DNA of 64,000 nucleotides from the NCBI RefSeq assembly GCF_029285175.1, contig NZ_JABEDH010000001.1, positions 434,001 to 498,000 of the forward strand, read 5' to 3'. Of this stretch, positions 33,205 to 40,729 are shown one piece after another. The stretch's first letter is position 1; each line of letters begins with the position of its first letter. The notes under the pieces were generated by a model that was not told the origin of the DNA, did no database searches, and saw only the letters and a list, made by a program, of their open reading frames with translations. Origin of the DNA: Sulfitobacter sp. M05 (GTDB lineage: Bacteria; Pseudomonadota; Alphaproteobacteria; Rhodobacterales; Rhodobacteraceae). The position numbers and the translations under genes are program-made.

Positions 33205-34544
33205 TGGTAGGGTTCTTGAATTCTATCGCATCCAGCGTGATTGAACCTGGGGAAGTGAGAGAACTGGTTGACCCGAAACATCCGCGTGACCCGATGCTGG
33301 CGCAGATGTTTGGCGATCCTGACGGCGTGGCAGTTAATGCGCAATCGGCAATGCGGGTGACGGCGGTCTATGCTTGTGTGGCGTTGATTTCAGAAACCAT
33401 CGCGGCGCTACCGCTCCATGTCTACAAGAAGTCTGTGACGGCAACCGGCGGGACATCGCAATCGAAGATGGTGGATCATCCGCTTTACGGTGTTCTACAT
33501 GACATGCCGGTGGCGGGCATGACGTCATTTGAGTGGCGTGAAATGCAGATCAGTCACACGGCCCTACGCGGTGACAGTTACGCCCGGATTGTGTTGGGGC
33601 GCGATGGGCGGGTGCGTGAACTGCCCCCAATATTGCCGGATCATATTGAACCGTTTCGCAATCGTAATGGTCGACTACAATACCGTTGGTGGGAAGATGG
33701 TGCCGGGCCGGTGCGGGTTCTGTTCGATGATGAGGTGTTGCGCATCCCGCATAAGATGTTGGACGGCGTGCGCAGCTTGTCACCTATCGCAACACACCGC
33801 CAGACCATCGGTAATGCGCTGTCGGCAAATCGGTTTCTGCGGTCATTCTATCAAAACTCGGCGCAACCAAAGGGGGCGTTGATGGTGCCTGAGGCGCTTA
33901 GCCCGGATGCGGTGGCAGCATTGCGTGATAGTTGGAACAAAAGGCACAAGGGGCCGGAGAATGCAGGCAAGATAGCGGTCTTTGATGGTGGTATGACGTG
34001 GGAACAGATCGGCATGACGATGGATGACGCGCAGTATCTTGAACTGCAAAAGTTCAGCGTTGGCGACATTGCACGTATCTTCCTTGTGCCGCCCCATAAG
34101 GTTGGAGAAATGGGCGCTGCGACATTCTCAAATATTGAGCATCAGGCCATTGAGTTTGTCGTAGATACGATTTTGCGTTGGGTGCGTCGCATTGAGATGC
34201 GGTTCAATTCATATTTGTTGTCGGCAGCAGATCGGGCGTCAGGTGTTTCGGTTGGTCTGGATATGAAGGGGCTGTTACGTGGCGATGCCTCTGCGCGTTC
34301 AGCTTTCTATCGAGCAATGTTTTACATCGGTGCGATGAACCCGAATGAAATTCGTCAAGCGGAAGACATGAATCCGTACGATGGCGGGAATGATTTCTTT
34401 GTGCAGGGTGCGACGGTTCCAATTGACAGTCTTGGCGGGCTGGAAAATGTGCCAGGCATTGATGGCACTGTCCAAGAAATGATTGATCAAGCGGTGCAAA
34501 AGGCACTGGAAACAGAACAAAGGAGGGCGCAACAACATGCCTAA
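33204..34544 (+). CDS. HK97-family portal protein
   Basis: A 446-residue protein beginning MVGFLNSIASS. Family features include the AMRVTAVYACVALISETIAA segment with LPLHVYK, then the DGVRSLSPIATHRQTIG region and the MTMDDAQYLELQKFSVGDIA segment. It forms the dodecameric ring at one capsid vertex through which DNA passes. The longer frame from 33123 is rejected since the short gene before it ends in this ATG. The C-terminal tail is glutamine-rich. Confidence 0.92.
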   Translation: MVGFLNSIASSVIEPGEVRELVDPKHPRDPMLAQMFGDPDGVAVNAQSAMRVTAVYACVALISETIAALPLHVYKKSVTATGGTSQSKMVDHPLYGVLHDMPVAGMTSFEWREMQISHTALRGDSYARIVLGRDGRVRELPPILPDHIEPFRNRNGRLQYRWWEDGAGPVRVLFDDEVLRIPHKMLDGVRSLSPIATHRQTIGNALSANRFLRSFYQNSAQPKGALMVPEALSPDAVAALRDSWNKRHKGPENAGKIAVFDGGMTWEQIGMTMDDAQYLELQKFSVGDIARIFLVPPHKVGEMGAATFSNIEHQAIEFVVDTILRWVRRIEMRFNSYLLSAADRASGVSVGLDMKGLLRGDASARSAFYRAMFYIGAMNPNEIRQAEDMNPYDGGNDFFVQGATVPIDSLGGLENVPGIDGTVQEMIDQAVQKALETEQRRAQQHA

Positions 34545-35133
34545 GGTTGATCCAGATAGCAAAATTGAACGTCGATATTTCCAAGCACAGGGGATGGAAG
34601 TTCGTGCAGAAGGTGACGATGAACCAGCTGTTCTGATGGGGTATGCGGCGTTGTTTGATGAAACCTCAGAAGATTTGGGTGGGTTTCGCGAGCGCATCGC
34701 TCAAGGTGCTTTTGCAAACACCATTGGCGGGGATATTCGGGCACTGTTCAATCATGACACAAACCTGATCCTTGGCCGAACAAAAGCAAACACTTTGCGT
34801 TTGTTGGAAGATCAGCGCGGGTTGCGATGTGAGATTACATTGCCAGACACCAATACCGCGCGCGATCTGCGGGAAAGTGTTCGACTTGGTAATGTCGATC
34901 AAATGTCTTTCGGTTTTCGAACAAAGAAGGACAGCTGGGACGAAGTCGATGGTGCCATCGTGCGGACCTTGATTGAGGTTGAGTTGTTTGACGTTTCTCC
35001 GGTGACGTTCCCAGCCTATCCACAAACTGAACTCGCACTGCGCTCAATGGGCGCGTGGGACACAGAGCGCAAAATGCGTAATGTGCCAAATTACGACGAC
35101 GAACTGCGACGGCTGGATTTGATCGGCCTGTAA
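34537..35133 (+). CDS. HK97-family prohead protease
   Basis: A 198-residue serine protease (U35/S78) that matures proheads. The typical start AVLMGYAALFDETSEDLGGF, the catalytic histidine in FNHDTNLILGRT and the serine in DQMSFGFR (MSFGF) are seen. AAAGGAGGGCG precedes the ATG at 34537, which overlaps the end of the portal gene. The following capsid protein has a long charged N-terminal delta region as expected for its substrate. Confidence 0.92.
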   Translation: MPKVDPDSKIERRYFQAQGMEVRAEGDDEPAVLMGYAALFDETSEDLGGFRERIAQGAFANTIGGDIRALFNHDTNLILGRTKANTLRLLEDQRGLRCEITLPDTNTARDLRESVRLGNVDQMSFGFRTKKDSWDEVDGAIVRTLIEVELFDVSPVTFPAYPQTELALRSMGAWDTERKMRNVPNYDDELRRLDLIGL

Positions 35134-35238
35134 AGGCGACCAACGGCTTAGTCATCCCCTGAAAATTCAATCCCTAGAGCCTCTTTACGGGGCCTAAACT
35201 GGTGGCGTGTCGTCACCTGAACAAGCGAGAGGACTACC

Positions 35239-36474
35239 ATGACACTTAAGGAAATGATCGAAAAACGCGCCAAGTTGATCAAAGATGCGCGGTCGCTATT
35301 GACGACAGCCAAAGATGAAAAGCGGTCAATGACCGATGATGAAACGACGCAGTATGACAAAATGTTCGCAGAAGCGGATGAGTTGCGTCAGACCATCGAA
35401 CGTGAGCAACGGCAACGGGAAGTCGAGCGCGAGTTGTCGGAGGCGGCGGAAGCAGAGGAAGAACGCAATGGTTCTGCTGGTGGGGATGGCGGTGAGCGCC
35501 GTGACCGCGCGGATAAACTTCTGGATACACTGCGCTCATTTCTTACAACTGGTCAGGTGAGCGGTGAGGGGGCGCAGGAATTCCGGGATCTGTCGGCTGG
35601 CGTTAACACTGAAGGTGGTTTCTTGGTGATGCCGGAAACCTTCGTGAACCTGTTGATAAAAGCGATGGATGACGAAGTTGTCATTCGTAAACTGGCCAAC
35701 GTAATTCCGATGACGCAAGCGGCGTCAATTGGCATTCCGACATTGGACGCGGACCCTGAGGACGCGGACTGGACCACTGAACTGTCGACGGGCGGGAATG
35801 ACAGTGGCATGGGCTTTGGTAAGCGTGTGATGATGCCGCACCCCATGGCAAAGCGGATCAAAATCTCTCAGCAGCTTTTGCGGACGGCAGCGCTTGCGCC
35901 TGAAACCTTGGTGCGGCAGCGCCTTGGATACAAGTTTGGGATCACACAAGAGAAATCCTATATGATCGGCAACGGCGATAAGAAGCCGTTGGGCTGTTTT
36001 GTGGCTTCCAAGGATGGCATTCCCGCCAGTCGGGATGTGTCTGAAGACAACACGACCACCGAGGTCACCGCAAAGGGCTTGATCTCTGCAAAATACTCTC
36101 TGAAAGCTGGGTATTGGGCGAATTCCAATTGGCTGTTCCATCGCGACACAATGAAGCAAATTGCGAAACTGACCGATGCAGATGGCCAATTCATTTGGCG
36201 GGAAAGCATGCGGGATGGGGAGCCAGATCGTCTGCTTGGGCGTCCGTCGCGCATGTCAGAATTCGTCCCAAATACTATCGGTGCCGGCAATTACGTCGGG
36301 TTGTTGGGTGACTTTTCGCATTATTGGATTCTGGACAGTCTGGTTATGCAAATTCAACGCCTTACCGAACTCTATGCCGAAACCAATCAGGTCGGCTTCA
36401 TTGGTCGCTATGAGGGCGACGGCGCGCCGGTTTTGGCCGAAGCGTTTGCCCGCGTGAAATTGGCGGCTGCCTAA
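35239..36474 (+). CDS. HK97-family major capsid protein
   Basis: A 411-residue protein. Residues 1-110 form a charged coiled-coil delta domain (EMIEKRAKLIKDARSLLTTA to LSEAAEAEEERNG), removed by the protease. The HK97 fold follows from about SAGVNTEGGFLVMPETFVNL, with GYKFGITQEKSYMIGNGDKK and the C-terminal GYEGDGAPVL-like segment (IGRYEGDGAPVLAEAFARVK). A strong hairpin terminator follows the gene. GAGAGGACTACC precedes the ATG. Confidence 0.93.
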   Translation: MTLKEMIEKRAKLIKDARSLLTTAKDEKRSMTDDETTQYDKMFAEADELRQTIEREQRQREVERELSEAAEAEEERNGSAGGDGGERRDRADKLLDTLRSFLTTGQVSGEGAQEFRDLSAGVNTEGGFLVMPETFVNLLIKAMDDEVVIRKLANVIPMTQAASIGIPTLDADPEDADWTTELSTGGNDSGMGFGKRVMMPHPMAKRIKISQQLLRTAALAPETLVRQRLGYKFGITQEKSYMIGNGDKKPLGCFVASKDGIPASRDVSEDNTTTEVTAKGLISAKYSLKAGYWANSNWLFHRDTMKQIAKLTDADGQFIWRESMRDGEPDRLLGRPSRMSEFVPNTIGAGNYVGLLGDFSHYWILDSLVMQIQRLTELYAETNQVGFIGRYEGDGAPVLAEAFARVKLAAA

Positions 36475-36508
36475 CCTTCAAAGGTAATTCGAGCCTGATG
36501 GTTTTGTG

Positions 36509-36536
36509 GTGAGGGCAGCGCTTGCCCTCACTTTTT
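36509..36536 (+). terminator. Intrinsic terminator after the capsid gene
   Basis: GTGAGGGCA (36509-36517) pairs with TTGCCCTCAC (36522-36531) around a GCGC loop, followed by five T. It probably reduces expression of the downstream connectors relative to capsid. Confidence 0.85.
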
Positions 36537-36563
36537 ATGTGACCCCAAACAAGGAATTCTGAC

Positions 36564-37013
36564 ATGAATCCCAATCTTTTGAATAACCTCGCACCGCTTG
36601 TGCTGGGCAATGCAATTGCTGCCGCCTCAAACACTGATGATGATACCGCGATCATTGATATGGCAGGATTTGAAGGTGTCGTGTTTATGGCTAGCATTGA
36701 CGATAGCGCGGCAACCGCAGTCGCAGAAATCAAGGTGCAGCAAAGCGCTGCGAATGCGGGTGGCGGAATGGTCGATCTTGTCGGTGCTGTCGCAACGCTG
36801 ACAAGCGCTGTTGATGATGATCTAAACGCGCAGTTCTTGGCCGTGGATGTGTTCCGGCCAACGGAGCGCTATCTCCGTGTCAACCGTGCCTCAAACACGG
36901 CCAACATTGCTTTCGGCAGTGTAATTGCCATCCGCTACGGTGCGCGCAAGGTGCCGATCGATGTGGCAGGGGCTGGTGTAGCTACGGTAGTGCGATCACC
37001 CGCTGAAGTTTGA
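36564..37013 (+). CDS. Putative head decoration or structural protein
   Basis: A 149-residue protein rich in Ala, Val and Asp, with beta-strand character (GFEGVVFMASIDDSAATAVA) and RYLRVNRASNTANIAFGSVI. Proteins of this look follow capsid genes in several HK97-like phages and are thought to decorate or stabilise heads. GGAATTCTGAC precedes the ATG. The family was not identified with certainty, so the role comes from position. Confidence 0.55.
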   Translation: MNPNLLNNLAPLVLGNAIAAASNTDDDTAIIDMAGFEGVVFMASIDDSAATAVAEIKVQQSAANAGGGMVDLVGAVATLTSAVDDDLNAQFLAVDVFRPTERYLRVNRASNTANIAFGSVIAIRYGARKVPIDVAGAGVATVVRSPAEV

Positions 37014-37075
37014 TTACTCCTCAGGCTGGTGAACATGCCAGTCTGACCCCATCCCCATTTGAGAGGGTATCCAAC

Positions 37076-37549
37076 ATGGACATTAAATTGAAAACCATCA
37101 TCGCTAACGCGCAACTCTGTGCAGACGCGGGAGAAACAGTCTCAGTCGACAACAAGCTGGGTGAGGCTTTGATCGCGGCGGGCGATGCAGAGCGCGTTGG
37201 CCCGGCCGCCCGTGAAAACACATCGATTGATCCGCGTCAGGTCGAAGTCGATGAGCGCGCCGCAGCTCTTCGGAAGTCTCAGGAGGATGCCGCGAAAAAG
37301 ACGCCAGACGCGATCAAGAAGGCACTGGATCAGCTGTCTACAGAAGCGGATGACGATTGGACCGCATCAGGTAAGCCCGCGATGGATCGGGTCAAAGAGC
37401 TAACCGGTGCTGCTGATCTGACGCGAGCAGAATTGGACGATTTATTCCCCGAATTCATCCGACCTGTTGTGAACCCAACTCCGCCCGCTGTTCAAGCACC
37501 GAACCCTGATCTGGCACCCGCTAGCAGCGTTCGGTCCAGTGCGCCTTAA
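37076..37549 (+). CDS. Phage structural-region protein, unknown function
   Basis: A 157-residue acidic protein starting MDIKLKTIIANAQLCADAGE. The ATG at 37076 has GAGAGGG before it, and the longer frame to 37010 is unlikely. The middle contains a charged coiled-coil segment and the helix-turn-helix-like DLTRAELDDLFPEFIR; the C-terminus is Pro-rich. It lies between the decoration-like gene and the first connector. Confidence 0.5.
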   Translation: MDIKLKTIIANAQLCADAGETVSVDNKLGEALIAAGDAERVGPAARENTSIDPRQVEVDERAAALRKSQEDAAKKTPDAIKKALDQLSTEADDDWTASGKPAMDRVKELTGAADLTRAELDDLFPEFIRPVVNPTPPAVQAPNPDLAPASSVRSSAP

Positions 37550-37563
37550 GTCTGTTTGAACCC

Positions 37564-38151
37564 ATGCGCTCTGTATTGATCGAAAAACCTGTTCGCACTC
37601 CCGTTGATTTGGCTGCTGCTAAGCACAGAGTTCGGCAATTTGAAGATGACGACAATGACCAAATCGAAATGCTCATTGAATCGGTTGTTTCGCACCTTGA
37701 TGGTGTCGATGGTATTCTGGGCCGTGCTTTGATTTCTCAAGACTGGGCCGATGTGTCTGGTGGTTTTGCGACAATTGAGCGGATTCGGTTGGTGTTGGAC
37801 CCTGTCCAATTGGTTCTTGCAGTCACCTATTATGACGAAAACAATCAACTGCGAACCCTAGCGAATGACGCATATTCACTTCATGCGGATGCGTCAGGAT
37901 CATACATCAGGCTTGCGGCTGGCTATGCTTGGCCGAAAACCTTTGATCGCGATGACGCGGTTTCTATCACCTACCGTGCCGGATATGGTAATGAGCCTTC
38001 CGACGTGCCGGGTGCGATCCGGTTGGCGATCCTTGATCTTGTCGCCCATCGTTACGTAAATGTTGAAGCGGTTCTTGTTGGGACAACAGCATCTGACCTT
38101 CCGCGCGGTGTTGCAGGTGACCTTCGCCCATACACAAGGCCGCACTTCTGA
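37564..38151 (+). CDS. Head-tail connector protein (gp6-like)
   Basis: A 195-residue protein with the gp6/YqbG-like pattern: TPVDLAAAKHRVRQFEDDDN followed by QIEMLIESVVSHLD, and AIRLAILDLVAHRYVNVEAV near the end. Such proteins form the first ring under the portal. Overlaps the head-closure gene by one base (TGATG). The middle has extra beta strands compared with the shortest family members. Confidence 0.8.
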   Translation: MRSVLIEKPVRTPVDLAAAKHRVRQFEDDDNDQIEMLIESVVSHLDGVDGILGRALISQDWADVSGGFATIERIRLVLDPVQLVLAVTYYDENNQLRTLANDAYSLHADASGSYIRLAAGYAWPKTFDRDDAVSITYRAGYGNEPSDVPGAIRLAILDLVAHRYVNVEAVLVGTTASDLPRGVAGDLRPYTRPHF

Positions 38152-38504
38152 TGGGGGCGGGTAAGCGCGGGCATAAGGTTACCTTCGAGGACAAGACGCC
38201 TGGAGTGCGTGGACGGCTTGGGTCGACCAAAACGCCGTTGTCTCTTCACTGTACTGAATGGGTGGAGCTTATCCATCAGCGAGGTGATGTTGCAAAGGAC
38301 GGCGGGCGGGTCGCAGGACGTCAAAGCCTACGTGTTCGGTTGGTCGCCACCTTGAAAACTCGGGCGATCCGTCCAGAGTTTTTGATGACGATTATCGCCT
38401 CATCGGAGGTCTATCAGGTCCGATTGGTTGATACTTTCACTCAGCGTGGGAACGTATTCCTGACTGTCGAAGGTCCGCTAAGTCCCGAGGCGGTTAATGT
38501 CTAG
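38151..38504 (+). CDS. Head closure / head-tail adaptor protein
   Basis: A 117-residue protein starting MGAGKRGHKVTFEDKTPGVR. The length, the basic start, the TEWVELIHQRGDVAKDGGRV segment and the last strand pattern fit the phage head-tail adaptor (SPP1 gp16-like) family. It closes the DNA exit channel below the connector. It overlaps both its neighbours. Confidence 0.75.
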   Translation: MGAGKRGHKVTFEDKTPGVRGRLGSTKTPLSLHCTEWVELIHQRGDVAKDGGRVAGRQSLRVRLVATLKTRAIRPEFLMTIIASSEVYQVRLVDTFTQRGNVFLTVEGPLSPEAVNV

Positions 38505-38964
38505 GTCGCTCAAAATGACTGGTGGCAAAGAGTTGGAGCAGCTGTTGGCGCAACTTCCAACAGCAACGGCAAAGAGTGTTGGGCGGCGGGTTATGAAAAA
38601 GCGACTGAAACCTGTCGCGGATTTTGCCAACGCGCTTTGGCCGGGTAGCTCTGATGATGTGTTCAGGATTACTTCGCGCGTGAGCCGTGGACAAATTGCT
38701 GACAGCCACATGCAGCGTGACAGTGGCACTTTGAACATGTTCGTTGGTGCGCCGGGTGGTGCTTTAGGTACGCCTGAAGCGCACCTGATCGAGTTTGGGA
38801 CTGGGCCGCGATACCACGAGTCAGGCAAGTATGTTGGGGCGGTGTCAGCATCCCCGATGTTGCAACCAGCTTGGGAAGCGAACCGTGGAACGATGCTTCG
38901 AGCGTTGGGCGCAGACTTGTTCGAGGAAATTCAAAAATCGCTGGCGCGCCGTGCAGCCAAGTAG
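38497..38964 (+). CDS. HK97 gp10-family tail completion protein
   Basis: A 155-residue protein. MSRSLKMTGGKELEQLLAQL then AKSVGRRVMKKRLKPVADFA, and later HLIEFGTGPRYHESGKYVGA and MLQPAWEANRGTMLRALGAD, are typical of the gp10/HK97_gp10 family, which closes the head-proximal end of the tail tube. It overlaps the head-closure gene by eight bases. The start is the ATG at 38497 (the start codon lies in the end of the previous gene). Confidence 0.88.
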   Translation: MSRSLKMTGGKELEQLLAQLPTATAKSVGRRVMKKRLKPVADFANALWPGSSDDVFRITSRVSRGQIADSHMQRDSGTLNMFVGAPGGALGTPEAHLIEFGTGPRYHESGKYVGAVSASPMLQPAWEANRGTMLRALGADLFEEIQKSLARRAAK

Positions 38965-38973
38965 GGGGAGTTG

Positions 38974-39225
38974 ATGGCGAACATTATACAAAATCTCACG
39001 ATTACGACCGATTTCATGGAATTCCAAAGCAGGCTTTTGGAGCTTGAGTGCTACCTTGAGACAGCACACGAAGATGATCCGATCAAAGGCCGTTTGGATA
39101 AGTTGTGCGAAGTTGATGCAGGCGATTTGTTCCGCGTGGATAGCGAGTTCGAGGATGGCCAGATTACATTTAGTGTTGTCGTTGGGTCTGAATTGCAGGC
39201 AATTTTCGACATGGTTTCTGGCTGA
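38974..39225 (+). CDS. Small phage protein, unknown function
   Basis: An 83-residue acidic protein with AGGGGGAGTTG upstream of the ATG at 38974. It sits between two tail-completion genes and overlaps the second one by one base. The pattern, beta-rich with DLFRVDSEFEDGQITFSVVV, has no family I can name. It may be another tail terminator component or be unrelated to structure. Confidence 0.5.
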   Translation: MANIIQNLTITTDFMEFQSRLLELECYLETAHEDDPIKGRLDKLCEVDAGDLFRVDSEFEDGQITFSVVVGSELQAIFDMVSG

Positions 39226-39578
39226 TGGAAGACCATTTGGATGGTGTGCTGACTGCTGGCTTGGATTTTCCGATTGCATGGGGGAGCCTCGGAAAAGGAG
39301 CCAGCTTACCGCGGGCTGCAATCTATCGGGTCAGTGGTCAGCGCGACATGCACATGGGTGGCAAGGGGCTCATGCAAGCGCGGTTGCAAATTGACTGCTA
39401 TGGCGAGGATTACCCGCAAGCGCTTGATGCCAGTAAGGCCATAAGCGGCCTCCTTGAAGGATACCGGGGTGGACCGGTTCAGGGCGTGTTCCTGAAGGCG
39501 ATCCGCGACGGGATAGAGGGAGACACCAGCATCTTGCAGCGGGTGTCTCTGACATTCTCGGTTACTTACCGGGACTAA
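39225..39578 (+). CDS. DUF3168 tail completion protein
   Basis: A 117-residue protein: MEDHLDGVLTAGLDFPIAWG, AIYRVSGQRDMHMGGKGLMQ and ALDASKAISGLLEGYRG are of the DUF3168 family, proteins that terminate tail tubes (lambda gpU-like role). Its ATG overlaps the stop of the preceding gene. The tail tube gene follows after 39 bp. Confidence 0.85.
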   Translation: MEDHLDGVLTAGLDFPIAWGSLGKGASLPRAAIYRVSGQRDMHMGGKGLMQARLQIDCYGEDYPQALDASKAISGLLEGYRGGPVQGVFLKAIRDGIEGDTSILQRVSLTFSVTYRD

Positions 39579-39617
39579 TCGCGGGTCTCTCCGCATCATC
39601 AAAACTGGAGAAAGAAA

Positions 39618-40064
39618 ATGACAGAATCTGTCAGCACCATTGGCTATGGGGACGTTCTTGAATGGTCCACCGATGGCGGATCGACGTGGGCGGGGGTCAA
39701 AGAGTTTAAAACCGCAGACCTGCCGACACACTCAGTTGAGAAAAAGGATCGTACTCATATGGGGTCCCCTGGGCGGACCAAGGAATACGCGCCCGGATTG
39801 AAGGATGTCAACGATGTGAACTTTACGTTCAACTTCAACAGCGATGACTATGCAGCGCTGTATGCGTTGGAAGTTGCTGGTACCGTCGCAGAATGGCGGC
39901 ACTCGCTGTCACCCGATGATGGCGAAGCAACGGGCGCAATCTATGAATACAAGGGCTTTGTCGAACTGAGCGGCGGTACGCGCGAGGTTGAGGGGATCAC
40001 CGAAGCCTCTGGCACAATCAAGCGCACCGGTGTTTCGGCATTCACCCCAGCAGTGGCGGCATAA
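39618..40064 (+). CDS. Major tail tube protein
   Basis: A 148-residue beta-rich protein starting MTESVSTIGYGDVLEWSTDG. GAGAAAG lies before the ATG. The middle has DVNDVNFTFNFNSDDYAALY and the end ELSGGTREVEGITEASGTIK; this is the pattern of the phage tail tube (gpV-like) family. It forms stacked rings that make the long flexible tail. The position before the chaperone and tape measure agrees. Confidence 0.85.
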   Translation: MTESVSTIGYGDVLEWSTDGGSTWAGVKEFKTADLPTHSVEKKDRTHMGSPGRTKEYAPGLKDVNDVNFTFNFNSDDYAALYALEVAGTVAEWRHSLSPDDGEATGAIYEYKGFVELSGGTREVEGITEASGTIKRTGVSAFTPAVAA

Positions 40065-40067
40065 CCC

Positions 40068-40412
40068 ATGATTGGTGAACATATACTGAAATGGGAAGGC
40101 GGCCAGCACATCATCAAGCTGTCTGCGCGCGCAATGGCCACTATCGAAGAGATCTACGATATGCCCTTTGGTGAGGCTATGCAGACCCTGAGCGGTGAGG
40201 GTAGTTTCCGCATCCAGAAACTTGTTCAGCTGCTTTGCCCGTTGATGAATGCGGGGAAGGGTGGTGGCGAGGATGAGGCCTACGATTTGATTGATAATGT
40301 TGGCATCGAAGCGGCTGGGGGTGCCTTGGCTGATGCTGCTGAAAAGGCGTTTCCTGAAGCCAAAAAGGGCGCTGGGGGAAACGGACGCAGCCGGAAGCCC
40401 GCCAAGAAATAA
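40068..40412 (+). CDS. Tail assembly chaperone, short form (gpG-like)
   Basis: A 114-residue protein similar to GTA gp10-type tail chaperones: EHILKWEGGQHIIKLSARAM and ATIEEIYDMPFGEAMQTLSG. Near its end the codons GGG GGA AAC contain the slippery heptamer G GGA AAC (40376-40382). A minority of ribosomes slipping back by one would produce the long form by joining the next frame, as in lambda gpG-gpGT. Three bases after the tail-tube stop. Confidence 0.85.
   Translation: MIGEHILKWEGGQHIIKLSARAMATIEEIYDMPFGEAMQTLSGEGSFRIQKLVQLLCPLMNAGKGGGEDEAYDLIDNVGIEAAGGALADAAEKAFPEAKKGAGGNGRSRKPAKK
40376..40382 (+). promoter_or_regulatory. -1 ribosomal frameshift slippery site
   Basis: The heptamer GGGAAAC reads G GGA AAC in the chaperone frame, a canonical X XXY YYZ site close to the lambda G-T heptamer GGGAAAG. 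It lies 30 bases before the zero-frame stop codon. Confidence 0.85.
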
Positions 40413-40729
40413 AGCCATCGCGCTTTGATTTTGGAAGTCTTCTGGAAGAATGGGTCTCTCATGGCCTGAATGCAATGGATATGGGCGATCTCTGTTTTCG
40501 CGAGATCGCCCATATCATGCGAGGTGCAGCGCATAGCAGCCAAGTCAACGCCTGGATGATTGGGCAATATGTCATGGCTGCGCATCACGCCCCGAAAGAT
40601 TACCCGAAATACCCTGAACTCAACGTGTCGCAGTCGGAAAATCCGATTGTGGGCGCAGAGGTTCAGGCAATTCGACGGCGGGTAAAACTTGAAAATGACA
40701 CACGGAAAGCGATGAAACATGGCCGTTGA
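40376..40729 (+). CDS. Frameshift extension of tail chaperone (gpT-like part)
   Basis: From the slippery heptamer the -1 frame is open without a stop to 40729. The fused product would be about 220 residues: 105 from the short form plus about 115 of this frame. The second part runs through FDFGSLLEEWVSHGLNAMDM and DLCFREIAHIMRGAAH. There is an internal ATG at 40475 with no good ribosome site, so frameshifting is the better explanation. The stop overlaps the start of the tape measure gene, as it does for gpT in lambda. Confidence 0.75.
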   Translation, partial: GKRTQPEARQEIKPSRFDFGSLLEEWVSHGLNAMDMGDLCFREIAHIMRGAAHSSQVNAWMIGQYVMAAHHAPKDYPKYPELNVSQSENPIVGAEVQAIRRRVKLENDTRKAMKHGR

